Assembly (NCBI RefSeq): GCF_000828615.1
Contig: NZ_AP012273.1
Coordinates: 3,019,001 to 3,083,000, forward strand
Reading direction: 5' to 3'
DNA: 64,000 bases
Origin: Thiolapillus brandeum
GTDB lineage: Bacteria > Pseudomonadota > Gammaproteobacteria > Chromatiales > Chromatiaceae
The notes beneath the pieces were generated by a model, which was not told the origin of the DNA, searched no databases, and was given only the letters and a program-made list of their open reading frames with translations. A program made the translations under genes and the position numbers. This document shows positions 8,324 through 16,629 of this stretch, one piece after another. The first letter of the stretch is position 1. Each line of letters begins with the position of its first letter.

Positions 8324-8782
8324 TCAACTGTCCCAGCGGGATTCCGCATCCTTGTCACTGTGCCGGGCTTCCACCCAGCGCTCTCCGTCACCCGTGTTCT
8401 CCTTTTTCCAGAAGGGGGCACGGGTCTTCAAATAGTCGATGATGAATTCACAGGCACGAAACGCTTCTCCGCGATGACGGCTGGCTGTCATGACCAGTAC
8501 GATGGGCTCTTCCGGGAGCAACTCCCCGACCCGGTGAATCACCCGGATGCCTTCCAGATCCCAGCGCTGGCCAGCTTCATCGACGATGGCATCCAGGGCT
8601 TTTTCCGTCATTCCGGGGTAGTGTTCCAGGGTCATGGCATATACCGCATCGCCGTCATTGATATCCCGCATCAGCCCCAGAAAGCTTACCACTGCGCCCA
8701 CCCGGGGGTTGCCCTGGCGAAGTTGCTGCTCTTCATGAGCGGGATCGAATATTTCCGTCTGGATGGCAATATACTTGTGCAT
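8324..8782 (-). CDS. moaE: Molybdopterin synthase catalytic subunit (MoaE)
   Basis: 152 residues, typical for the family. MoaE with thiocarboxylated MoaD converts precursor Z (cPMP) to molybdopterin in the cytoplasm, inserting the dithiolene sulfurs. Family motifs seen are GAVVSFLGLMRDINDGD, LEHYPGMTEKAL, VIHRVGELLPEE and the active-site region AFRACEFIIDYLKTRAPFWK with the catalytic Lys pair. Other mo genes are not in the window. It starts 8 bp after the cbbQ stop on the same strand, so the two are probably cotranscribed. No defects seen. Confidence 0.96.
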   Translation of the reverse strand: MHKYIAIQTEIFDPAHEEQQLRQGNPRVGAVVSFLGLMRDINDGDAVYAMTLEHYPGMTEKALDAIVDEAGQRWDLEGIRVIHRVGELLPEEPIVLVMTASRHRGEAFRACEFIIDYLKTRAPFWKKENTGDGERWVEARHSDKDAESRWDS

Positions 8783-8790
8783 GAGAAGCC

Positions 8791-9612
8791 TCAGAACAGT
8801 GATGCGCTCAGTTCATTGACTGCGGAAAGCATATCCGAATCATCCGTGAGCGCCTGGGCGATGGCACTGCGGCAGGCAATGACGGGGGACACATCCGCCA
8901 CCATGAGCTTGGCCGCGTGCACCAGCAAACGAGTGGAAGCGCCTTCATCCAGTCCCTGGCCCTTGAGGTTCCGTGTCATCCGGGCGAATTTCACCAGTTG
9001 GCGGGCCATCTGGCTGTCGATACCAGACTCTTTCTCTACGATCTTCTGCTCAAGGGCAGCATCAGGATAATCGAACTCCAGGGCCACGAAGCGCTGACGG
9101 GTGGATTGCTTGAGATCCTTGAGCACCGATTGATAACCCGGATTGTAGGACATGGCCAGACAGAACTCCGGTGGCGCTTCCAGCAGCTCCCCCACTTTTT
9201 CCATGGGCAGCACCCGGCGGTCATCCGCCAGGGGGTGAATGACCACGGTGGTATCCTTGCGCGCCTCCACCACCTCATCCAGGTAACAGATACTGCCATT
9301 GCGCACCGCCCGGGCCAGGGGGCCGTCCACCCAGATGGTTTCTCCACCACGCACCAGAAAACGCCCCACCAGGTCGGAAGCGGTGAGATCATCGTGGCAG
9401 GACACCGTGATCAGGGGCAGTTGCAGCCGCCATGCCATGTGCTCCATGAAGCGGGTCTTGCCGCAGCCCGTGGGTCCCTTGAGCAACACGGGCAGACCAT
9501 TTCTGTAGGCCGCCTCGAAAACGGCGATTTCCTCTCCGAGGGGTTCGTAATAAGGCTCCTCGGTAAACAGGTACTCTTCCGGCGTCAAAACCCGGGCGTG
9601 ATGATGGGTCAC
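8791..9612 (-). CDS. cbbQ: CbbQ/NorQ-type AAA+ ATPase (MoxR family)
   Basis: 273 residues from a GTG at 9612, chosen because GAGGA lies 5 bp upstream and the length fits CbbQ (about 270); a longer frame from 9687 has no ribosome site. Walker A is [10 protein letters not shown] (about residues 44-53) and Walker B ICYLDEV (about 107); sensor and arginine regions follow ([31 protein letters not shown]). CbbQ with CbbO remodels inhibited Rubisco; NorQ and GvpN are close relatives. Placing it as CbbQ is based on overall resemblance. No cbbO or Rubisco gene is visible here, which leaves the client open. It diverges from the qmo operon. Confidence 0.8.
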   Translation of the reverse strand: MTHHHARVLTPEEYLFTEEPYYEPLGEEIAVFEAAYRNGLPVLLKGPTGCGKTRFMEHMAWRLQLPLITVSCHDDLTASDLVGRFLVRGGETIWVDGPLARAVRNGSICYLDEVVEARKDTTVVIHPLADDRRVLPMEKVGELLEAPPEFCLAMSYNPGYQSVLKDLKQSTRQRFVALEFDYPDAALEQKIVEKESGIDSQMARQLVKFARMTRNLKGQGLDEGASTRLLVHAAKLMVADVSPVIACRSAIAQALTDDSDMLSAVNELSASLF

Positions 9613-9954
9613 ACTGATCCTCGAAAATGGCTGATGCTCGTTGAGGGAACTAGTGTATCCCAAAACCCCCGCCCAATACCCTCTCAATCACCCATGGCAA
9701 TAACCACCTTATACCATTGGGAGATATAGCCAACATACGACACATCTATTAGCATATTGGAAAATTCGATTGTAGAAGCATGGAGATTCGGCGCGAACCA
9801 GAGTATCGTAACGAGCTTGAATGCGGGCTTGCGCCTGCAAGGGGGGCCAAACGATTGCGAAACAGGCCTGTCCCGGCAAACAGATTCCCGGCTTTGCGGC
9901 TCCGGCCGCAGGGCCAGCCATCCTTGAAATGTAATCCGCAACGGAGGTAATTCC
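9613..9954. other. Divergent intergenic region between cbbQ and qmoA
   Basis: 342 bp holding the promoters of both directions. An AT-rich patch (about 9710-9775, with TATACC, AGATATAGCC and TATTAGCATATTGG) could contain -10 elements, but I cannot define a promoter pair confidently. The qmoA-proximal end carries the strong ribosome site GGAGGT. No ORF or repeat recognised. Confidence 0.4.
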
Positions 9955-11238
9955 ATGACGGAGGTAGTAGCCACAAACCAGACCATTCTGGTCGTCGGTG
10001 GCGGCATCAGCGGCATGACAGCCGCGCTGGAAGCTGCAGAAACCGGTGCCCAGGTCGTCCTGGTCGAGAAACGTCCCTATCTGGGCGGTCGCGTGAGCCA
10101 GCTCTACAAGTATTTCCCGAAACTGTGCCACCCGACCTGTGGTCTGGAAATCAACCAGCGCCGCGCCAAGATGAACCCCAATCTCACCATTCTCACGGGT
10201 GCAGAAGTCAGCAAGGTGGAAGGCGAAGCCGGTAATTACACGGCCACCGTCAAGCTCACCCCGACCTACGTCAACGACAACTGCACCGCCTGTGGTGAAT
10301 GCGCCAAGGCCGTGGAAGCGGAATTCGACGACGAATACAACTATGGCCTGAGCAAGCGCAAGGGCGCCTATCTCCCCCATGTCATGGCTCACCCGATGAA
10401 GTATGTGCTGGATCCCAGCATTATCGGCACTGATGATGCCCAAAAGGCGAAAGATGCCTGCAAATACGACGCCATCGATCTGGATGACAGCGAAAAGGAA
10501 ATCCAGTTCCCCGCTGGCGCCATCGTCTGGGCCACGGGATGGAAACCTTATGATGCGGCCAGGATCCAGCCCTATGGCTATGATCGTTTCGAGAACGTCA
10601 TCACCAACGTGGAATTCGAGCGCATGGCAGACCCCAAGGGTCCCACCGGCGGCAAGATCGTGCGTCCCTCGGACGGCAAGGAGGCCAAGAACGTGGCCTT
10701 CATCCAATGCGCCGGTTCCCGGGATCGCAACCACCTGTACCACTGCTCACGCATCTGCTGCATGGCTTCCCTGAAGCAGACCCATTATGTGGTAGACGCC
10801 TACGGCGATGATGCCCAGGTAAGCATCTATTATATCGACATCCGCGCCATCGACCGTTTCGAGGACTTCTATCAGACGGTTCAGGACATGGACAACGTCA
10901 AGTTCATCAAGTCCAAGGTGGCCTCCATCACCAAGGGTGAGGGCGACAACCCCTGCCTGAACGGCGTGGACACCGAAGGCTATCACCGTTATGCCAATGA
11001 GCATGATCTGGTGGTTCTGGCCACGGGCATGGAGCCTTCGGTTTCCATCGACAGTTTCCCCGTCGATGTGGAGATCAACCGCGAAGGCTTCATCGAGCCA
11101 GCAGAGAAGAATGGCGGTGTATTCGCGGCAGGTTGCGCCAGCGATGCCCTGGACGTGAACCGGGCGGTGCAAAGCGCCACCGGCGCGGCCCTGAAAGCCA
11201 TTCAGGTCGTCAATCGTGTAGCACGTGCGGAGGGCTGA
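9955..11238 (+). CDS. qmoA: QmoA, HdrA-like flavoprotein subunit
   Basis: 427 residues; ribosome site GGAGGT 8 bp upstream. Subunit of the quinone-interacting membrane-bound oxidoreductase that links APS reductase to the quinone pool. In sulfur oxidizers the flow is thought to run from AMP-sulfite oxidation to electron carriers. The FAD-binding Rossmann motif VVGGGISGMTAALEAAE is at about 13-29, followed by LVEKRPYLGGRV. The Cys-bearing LCHPTCGLEINQRR, CTACGECAK (about 107) and CAGSRDRNHLYHCSRICC (about 250) are the HdrA-like cofactor regions. First gene of the operon qmoA-qmoB-hdrC-hdrB; the next start overlaps by reading past its stop by a few bases. Confidence 0.95.
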   Translation: MTEVVATNQTILVVGGGISGMTAALEAAETGAQVVLVEKRPYLGGRVSQLYKYFPKLCHPTCGLEINQRRAKMNPNLTILTGAEVSKVEGEAGNYTATVKLTPTYVNDNCTACGECAKAVEAEFDDEYNYGLSKRKGAYLPHVMAHPMKYVLDPSIIGTDDAQKAKDACKYDAIDLDDSEKEIQFPAGAIVWATGWKPYDAARIQPYGYDRFENVITNVEFERMADPKGPTGGKIVRPSDGKEAKNVAFIQCAGSRDRNHLYHCSRICCMASLKQTHYVVDAYGDDAQVSIYYIDIRAIDRFEDFYQTVQDMDNVKFIKSKVASITKGEGDNPCLNGVDTEGYHRYANEHDLVVLATGMEPSVSIDSFPVDVEINREGFIEPAEKNGGVFAAGCASDALDVNRAVQSATGAALKAIQVVNRVARAEG

Positions 11239-11242
11239 AAAA

Positions 11243-13558
11243 ATGTCTGAAGTAGCAGAAAAGAAATTCGCAGCCTATATATGCACCGGCTGCGGCATCG
11301 GCGACCGTCTGGACGCCAGCCAACTGGAACAAACCGCCTCCCGTGATGGCCGCATGAACGTGGTCAAGATGCACGAAATGCTGTGCAACAAGGAAGGCGT
11401 GCAGATGATCCGTGACGACATCGCCAACGACGGCGTCACCCACGCGGTCATCGTCGCCTGTTCCCGCCGCGCCAAGGTCGAGGCTTTCGATATCAACGAT
11501 ATCGCCATGACCCGCTGCAATATTCGCGAAGGTGTCATCTGGGCGCGACCCGATACCGACGAAGCCAAGGAAACCACCCAGGAAATGGCGAATGACTACA
11601 TTCGCATGTCCTGCGGCGAAATCAAGCAGATGAACAAGCCCTCTCCCTCGGGCCAGCAGGGGCGCAACCCCAATGTCCTGGTCGTGGGTGGCGGCATCAC
11701 CGGCATGACCGCTGCACTGGAAGCCGCGGAAGCTGGTTATACGGTTCATCTGGTCGAGAAGACCGGCGCCCTGGGCGGCCATGTAGCCCAACTGCACAAA
11801 CGCATACCCTTCAAGGCCGCACCCGTTGGCACCCCCAACTCCCCGGATGCCAACCTGCCCATGCCGGAAGATACCGGCATTGCCGACATGATCGCTGCCG
11901 TGGAAGGCAATGACAATATCAAGGTGTACCTGAACAGCACCATCACCAAGACTTCCGGCGCCCCCGGCCGTTTCAGTGTGGACATCAGCACCGAGTCCGG
12001 CGATACCAGCACCGAGAACATCGGCTCCATCGTCCAGGCCACGGGTTTCAAGCTGTATGATCCCGAGAACCTGCCGGAATTCAACTACGCGGGCTCCCCG
12101 GACATCATCACCAACCTGGAGATGGAAGCCCTGGCCAATGCGGCTGACGGCGGCCCCATCAAGCGCCCTTCCGACGGCAAGGAAGTCACTTCCGTGCTCT
12201 TCGTACAGGATGCCGGTCAGAACTCCACGGATAAAGACCGCCTGCCCTATGACTCGGGCATCGGCGATCTGGTCTCCATCAAGCAGGCCCTGTACTTCAA
12301 GCATCACAATGGCGATGGCTGCGACACTACCATCTGCTTCAACAACCTGCGTACTCCCGGCGCCCCCGGTGAGGACTTCTACCGCAGCGGTCAGAGAAAC
12401 GGCGTGATCTTCACCAAGAGCGACGTCAAGGAAGTCGCTCCCGGCGATCAACTCACCGTAAAGATGCATGACAAGATCCTCGACGAGGATGCCGAAGTGA
12501 AAGTCGATCTGGTGGTGCTGGATCTGGGCATGGTGCCCAATTCCGGTCCCGATCCCTATGCCGCCAACGAAGCGCTGGAAGGCATGACCGACGAAGAACG
12601 TGCCGACGAACTGGAAGCCCAGGAGGCCCATGCCGCCGACGAGACTTCCGTCAAGGTCGAGTCCATCCTCAACCTGGACTACCGCCAGGGCACCGACCTG
12701 CCGCATCTGAAGCACGGGTTCACCGACTCGCACTTCATCTGCTTCCCCTATGAGACCCGCCGTACCGGCATCTATGCCGCCGGTCCCGTGCGCCGTCCCA
12801 TGGATATCAGGCAGGCCATGGACGACGCCACCGGCGCCGCCATGAAAGCCATTCAGGAAATCGAGAACGCCGCCCAGGGCCGCGCCGCACACCCACGGGT
12901 GGGCGACCTGTCCTACCCCAGCTTCCGCAAGGAAGGCTGCACCCAGTGCAAACGCTGCACCGTGGAATGCCCCTTCGGCGCGATCGATGAAGACGAAGAG
13001 CGTTATCCCCAGTACAACGAGTCGCGCTGCCGCCGTTGCGGCACCTGCATGGGCGCCTGCCCGGTGCGGGTCATCTCCTTCGAGAACTACTCGGTGAACA
13101 CCGTTGGCGCTCAGATCAAGGAATGCGAGATTCCCGAGGAATGGGATGAAAAGCCGCGTATCCTGGTGCTGGCCTGTGAGAACGACGCCTACCCGGCTCT
13201 GGATCAGGCCGCCATCAGCGGTGTGGAAATCAGCCCCTGGGCACGGGTCATTCCCGTGCGCTGCCTGGGCTCCACCAGCCTGTCCTGGGTGACAGACGCC
13301 CTGAACAACGGCTACGACGGCATCATCATGATGGGCTGCAAACGTGGCGACGAGTATCAGTGTCACTTTGTACGCGGTTCGGCCATGGCCAACGAGCGCA
13401 TGGCCAAGGTTGGCGATACTCTGGAGACTCTCAACCTCGAACCCGAGCGGGTCGTGGTGGAAGAAGTCGCCATCACCGATATCGACCGAGCTCCCCAGCT
13501 GATCCAGGATATGGCGGATACCATTGAAAAGATTGGCCTGAGCCCATTCAAGTTCTAA
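11243..13558 (+). CDS. qmoB: QmoB, HdrA-like flavoprotein with MvhD-like domain
   Basis: 771 residues; ATG at 11243 preceded by GGAGGG, 4 bp after the qmoA stop. N-terminal CTGCGIGDRL (about 12) and CSRRAKVE region, then an FAD domain starting VVGGGITGMTAALEAAE (about 150). Two [4Fe-4S] clusters are shown by CTQCKRCTVECP (about 566) and CRRCGTCMGACP (about 595). The C-terminus, about 640-771, resembles the MvhD iron-sulfur protein (LACENDAYPALDQAA, PVRCLGSTSLSWVTDAL, MMGCKRGDEYQCHF). This is the canonical QmoB build. It transfers electrons between QmoA and the HdrC/HdrB partners. Length and domain order are normal. Confidence 0.95.
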   Translation: MSEVAEKKFAAYICTGCGIGDRLDASQLEQTASRDGRMNVVKMHEMLCNKEGVQMIRDDIANDGVTHAVIVACSRRAKVEAFDINDIAMTRCNIREGVIWARPDTDEAKETTQEMANDYIRMSCGEIKQMNKPSPSGQQGRNPNVLVVGGGITGMTAALEAAEAGYTVHLVEKTGALGGHVAQLHKRIPFKAAPVGTPNSPDANLPMPEDTGIADMIAAVEGNDNIKVYLNSTITKTSGAPGRFSVDISTESGDTSTENIGSIVQATGFKLYDPENLPEFNYAGSPDIITNLEMEALANAADGGPIKRPSDGKEVTSVLFVQDAGQNSTDKDRLPYDSGIGDLVSIKQALYFKHHNGDGCDTTICFNNLRTPGAPGEDFYRSGQRNGVIFTKSDVKEVAPGDQLTVKMHDKILDEDAEVKVDLVVLDLGMVPNSGPDPYAANEALEGMTDEERADELEAQEAHAADETSVKVESILNLDYRQGTDLPHLKHGFTDSHFICFPYETRRTGIYAAGPVRRPMDIRQAMDDATGAAMKAIQEIENAAQGRAAHPRVGDLSYPSFRKEGCTQCKRCTVECPFGAIDEDEERYPQYNESRCRRCGTCMGACPVRVISFENYSVNTVGAQIKECEIPEEWDEKPRILVLACENDAYPALDQAAISGVEISPWARVIPVRCLGSTSLSWVTDALNNGYDGIIMMGCKRGDEYQCHFVRGSAMANERMAKVGDTLETLNLEPERVVVEEVAITDIDRAPQLIQDMADTIEKIGLSPFKF

Positions 13559-13569
13559 GGAGACTGGCG

Positions 13570-14193
13570 ATGAGTGAAATGAACAAAGCAATGATCGAGC
13601 AATATCGCAACAGCTTTCTCAAGGAAGTCGAGGCGAACGTCGAAGAGGGCGAATGGGTCAAGATGTGCATGCAATGCGGCGTGTGCTCCGGTTCCTGCCC
13701 CCTGGGCAAACACTGGGCGCATCCTCCGCAGGAAATCTTCATGATGATCCGCGCCGGCAAGCGTGACGAGGTACTGACTTCCGACTCCATGTGGATGTGC
13801 ACCTCCTGCTACAACTGCATCGTGCGTTGTCCCCGGCAGCTGCCCATCACCCACATCATGCACGGCCTGGCGACCTACGCCAAGAAGCTGGGGCTGACCC
13901 CTCAGAACCAGCCTACGGCCAAGTTCGCGGAGATCTTCTGGAACAACATGATGAAGAAGGGTCGCGTCAACGAACTCAAGCTGGGCCTGTCCCTGTACTT
14001 CAAGGACGGCTTCGGGCCGGGCATCAAGGAAGCCCTGCGTAACAAGGATCTGGGCATGAAGATGATGAAAGCCAAGCGCATGGCCGCCGGTGAGTTCTTC
14101 GGCGGACATGGCGTGAAGGACGTCAGCGGATTGCAGAAGATGATCAAGAAGGCGCAGGAAATCGAAGATGCGCGCATGAAGAAGTTCGACTAA
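13570..14193 (+). CDS. hdrC: HdrC-like iron-sulfur protein (qmo-associated)
   Basis: 207 residues, AAGGAGA upstream, 11 bp after qmoB. Two [4Fe-4S] motifs: CMQCGVCSGSCP (about 34) and CTSCYNCIVRCP (about 77), in the HdrC arrangement. No membrane segment is visible, unlike the QmoC protein of classical Qmo complexes, where an HdrC part is fused to a cytochrome b-like HdrE part. Known: in several sulfur oxidizers and Gram-positive sulfate reducers qmoC is replaced by separate hdrC and hdrB genes; this locus fits that pattern. Electron transfer to the quinone pool must therefore use another membrane partner. The C-terminal 90 residues are helical and basic. Confidence 0.93.
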   Translation: MSEMNKAMIEQYRNSFLKEVEANVEEGEWVKMCMQCGVCSGSCPLGKHWAHPPQEIFMMIRAGKRDEVLTSDSMWMCTSCYNCIVRCPRQLPITHIMHGLATYAKKLGLTPQNQPTAKFAEIFWNNMMKKGRVNELKLGLSLYFKDGFGPGIKEALRNKDLGMKMMKAKRMAAGEFFGGHGVKDVSGLQKMIKKAQEIEDARMKKFD

Positions 14194-14209
14194 CCGGAGG
14201 CATCTCAAG

Positions 14210-15109
14210 ATGGCTAAAAGAGAATATTCCTACTACCCGGGATGCTCCTCCCAGAAAGGCGCATCCTCATCCAACCTGATGAAATCCGTGGACACCATGT
14301 GTCAGGAGCTGGACATCCAGCTCAACGAGATTCCTGACTGGAACTGCTGCTCGGCATCCATTGGCTACGCCAGCGGATCCGAGCTGCCGCGCCTGAGCCT
14401 GTCGGCGCGCAACATCGCCCTGTCGGAAGAGCACAACAAGAACCAGGAAATCGTCGCCACCTGCGCCGCCTGCTGGCTGGCCACCAAGGAAGCCGCCGAG
14501 CGCCTGAAGGAAGACGAGTCCATGTTCGCCGAGGCCAACACCGCCCTGGCGGAAGCCGGGCTGAAGCTCAACAACACCACGCCCATCAAGCACATGGCCG
14601 AAGTCATCATCGAAGACATTGGCCTGGAAGACATCAAGGCCGGCGTGAAAAAGCCTCTGGAAGGCATCAGGATCGCCGGCTATGTGGGCTGCCAGACCAA
14701 CCGTCCCTTCGGCATTGCAGGGGAGTCTTTCGAGAACCCCATGTACCTGGATCATCTGGTCGATTCCCTGGGTGCGGATTCCATCCCCACCTACGAGAAA
14801 AAGGTGCAATGCTGCGGCGGCGCCCTGGCCTTCTCCGAACCCGAGAAGTCCCAGGAGATGATCAAGGGCATTATCGAAGCGGCCTACGACAACGAAGCCG
14901 ACATGATCGCCACTCCCTGCCCCCTGTGCCAGGCCAACGTGGAGATCTACCAGGATCAGATCAACGAGAAGTACGACACCAAGTTCAACATTCCCGTGGT
15001 GTACTACAGCCAGTTGATCTCTGTGGCCTATGGCCGCTCGGCATCTGACGCCGCCCTGGACGGGCAGCTGATCAAGGCCAAGAAGCTGGAAGACATTGCC
15101 GGGAAGTAA
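14210..15109 (+). CDS. hdrB: HdrB-like protein with two CCG domains (qmo-associated)
   Basis: 299 residues; GGAGG 9 bp upstream. Two cysteine-rich CCG domains: the first with YYPGCSSQK, CCSASIGYASG and TCAACWLATKEAA, the second with GYVGCQTNRP, QCCGGALAFSEP and TPCPLCQANVEIYQ. In HdrB these domains ligate non-cubane [4Fe-4S] clusters that handle disulfide or other two-electron chemistry. Here it is the last gene of qmoA-qmoB-hdrC-hdrB and probably works with HdrC as the replacement for QmoC. A strong terminator follows 22 bp later. Normal length, no defects. Confidence 0.93.
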   Translation: MAKREYSYYPGCSSQKGASSSNLMKSVDTMCQELDIQLNEIPDWNCCSASIGYASGSELPRLSLSARNIALSEEHNKNQEIVATCAACWLATKEAAERLKEDESMFAEANTALAEAGLKLNNTTPIKHMAEVIIEDIGLEDIKAGVKKPLEGIRIAGYVGCQTNRPFGIAGESFENPMYLDHLVDSLGADSIPTYEKKVQCCGGALAFSEPEKSQEMIKGIIEAAYDNEADMIATPCPLCQANVEIYQDQINEKYDTKFNIPVVYYSQLISVAYGRSASDAALDGQLIKAKKLEDIAGK

Positions 15110-15130
15110 ACCTCCTGGTCCTGTTCAAAA

Positions 15131-15155
15131 AAGGCTCCTTCGGGAGCCTTTTTTT
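15131..15155 (+). terminator. Rho-independent terminator of the qmo operon
   Basis: AAGGCTCC pairs with GGAGCCTT around a TTCG-type tetraloop, followed by a run of T residues. It lies 22 bp after the hdrB stop and ends the operon. Confidence 0.92.
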
Positions 15156-15177
15156 ATTGGGAAGATCAGGGGAAAAA

Positions 15178-15792
15178 CTATCTCAATGGCTTGAGCTTAT
15201 TGGCGCCTTGAAAAGGAAAACGGTAACCGATACTGCAGTAGTTGACACCTGTACAATCTCCGGCCTTGATACAATCCGAGTAAGGCGAGGAGTCCCCTGA
15301 GAATTGTGGTCCCAAACTATCGAAAGGAGGATATATTGTTGAAGCGACAACATAGTAATTGTATATCGAGTTGTCAATCCCGCCAGATACTATCCTGCTG
15401 GTGCTTAGAAATTGATACTGAGCAAGACCTGTCGGTTTGTTCCCAATTAAGGGGATATCAGTACTGAAAGCCGATTCAACAACAGCCATATCCACATTCG
15501 CTTGTTGTGGCTCATTTCTACGCAGTGCAAACCGTACCAGAGTGCCAGCCTTTGGATGGCCACCACACTTGAATAAGGTCACAACAGAACCATGGGGAAT
15601 GTCAACAGGAGCAAACATCAACCCGGAGAACGATCGTGCTGTTCCCGACTCATTGCCTGTATAGCTCCCCGTTTGACTGTCCCGCACCGAGAAAGCGGCA
15701 GCAGGGATGGATACAAAACCGAATGTATCTGCAGTGGTTACAGACACATTGCCCAACATATACAGCATCGCGATAAACCTGAATGTTCTCAT
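15178..15792 (-). CDS. Secreted hypothetical protein
   Basis: 204 residues; AAGGA lies 8 bp before the ATG. A signal peptide covers about residues 1-21 (FIAMLYMLGNVSVTTA-D). The mature part is beta-rich with GTARSFSGLMFAPVDIPHGS and FKCGGHPKAG, suggesting a beta-sandwich, and a C-terminal Cys-rich stretch, DCIKAGDCTGVNYCSIGYRF. Five Cys in the mature protein suggest disulfides. The family is not recognised. It converges on the qmo terminator and has no evident operon partner. Confidence 0.65.
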   Translation of the reverse strand: MRTFRFIAMLYMLGNVSVTTADTFGFVSIPAAAFSVRDSQTGSYTGNESGTARSFSGLMFAPVDIPHGSVVTLFKCGGHPKAGTLVRFALRRNEPQQANVDMAVVESAFSTDIPLIGNKPTGLAQYQFLSTSRIVSGGIDNSIYNYYVVASTIYPPFDSLGPQFSGDSSPYSDCIKAGDCTGVNYCSIGYRFPFQGANKLKPLR

Positions 15793-16169
15793 GTCAAAGA
15801 TCCTTTTTTAGTAATTAATACAAACGCGCACCAGCAACTTCCTCCGGCAGCCCCCTGGAGCAGGCAGAGCATGGGCGCGAAACCCGTAGCAAAATCCTTC
15901 ACGACGACAATGACATCCGTACTTCTGGTCATAGGTGGACATTCAGGTTCCTCCATCCGTCTGAAGTGCCGCCACCAACGCCCGGGCAGATTCACCCACC
16001 GGTCTGACTCCCTGTTCTCCTGCAAGCCAGCAATCACTGCAAATGTCTGTTACCCATGAATTTGGACAGAACTTGGCCGTTTGTGCTACATGCATCAGTA
16101 TAGACGGCAGAATCTGATCGGATTCAAAAAACGGGGAAATACACGGGACCGGGGGAAGTCAGTAAGGAA
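15793..16169. other. Intergenic region, partly duplicated upstream sequence
   Basis: The right part, from about 16,020 onward, is a diverged copy of 29,320-29,473, the sequence before the intact paralogue (shared CCCATGAATTTGGACAG, TTGTGCTACA and AATACACGGGACCGGG). The left part has no recognisable gene or site. Confidence 0.6.
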
Positions 16170-16629
16170 ATGTCGCTACGAGGCATGAAACTGCATCTGG
16201 CATTGCTCGCCATGGCCAGCTCTTCCGGCTATCTGCTCTTTTGCCAGGCCTCTGAGAGCCCGGCCATGGACATCAATCAGAATCTGGCGCACTGGAGCCG
16301 CTTCGTGGTCAAGGCGCCCGCCAGGTTCTTTGCCCCCTCTGCCGCTCCTGGCAAGGGGAGCACACTTCCAACGGCCCGAACCAGACTCAAGGACAAGCCA
16401 CCGATCCTGCTTTCGGGCCATAAGAACACCGTATACTCTGTTGCCCTGTCACCAATGCAATGCCCAGGGAACAGGCTCCGGTTCAAGCCCCCTCGGTCTC
16501 GCCTCAGGCAGACGTATTGAATCCCGGCATCGAAGATCAGATGGCACAGGCTGAAACAACCTTGAGCTTGTCCTCCGACAACACGGCGATGGAGACAGCG
16601 CCGGGTTTGGCTGCAAATCCGACAGACTA
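16170..16629 (+). pseudogene. Truncated, frameshifted copy of the secreted protein at 29,474
   Basis: The first ~95 codons (MSLRGMKLHLALLAMASSSG) match the intact gene at 29,474-30,514 almost residue for residue. At 16,454-16,463 a tandem AATGCAATGC replaces a single AATGC in the intact copy, a 5-bp duplication that shifts the frame and leads to a stop at about 16,518. DNA similarity continues out of frame to about 16,605 (ATGGAGACAGCGCCGG), then ends just before the stop of the 14-heme cytochrome gene. About 210 codons of the C-terminal part are missing. Same strand as the intact copy. Confidence 0.85.

Noticed and set aside
11210-13591. 793-codon minus-strand frame antisense to qmoB
   Set aside because: Exactly mirrors QmoB in the complementary frame, with no ribosome site and repetitive Gly/Ala/Val composition.
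15592-16059. 155-codon plus-strand frame between the secreted protein and the pseudogene
   Set aside because: It overlaps the better supported minus-strand secreted protein, has no ribosome site and shows no family features.
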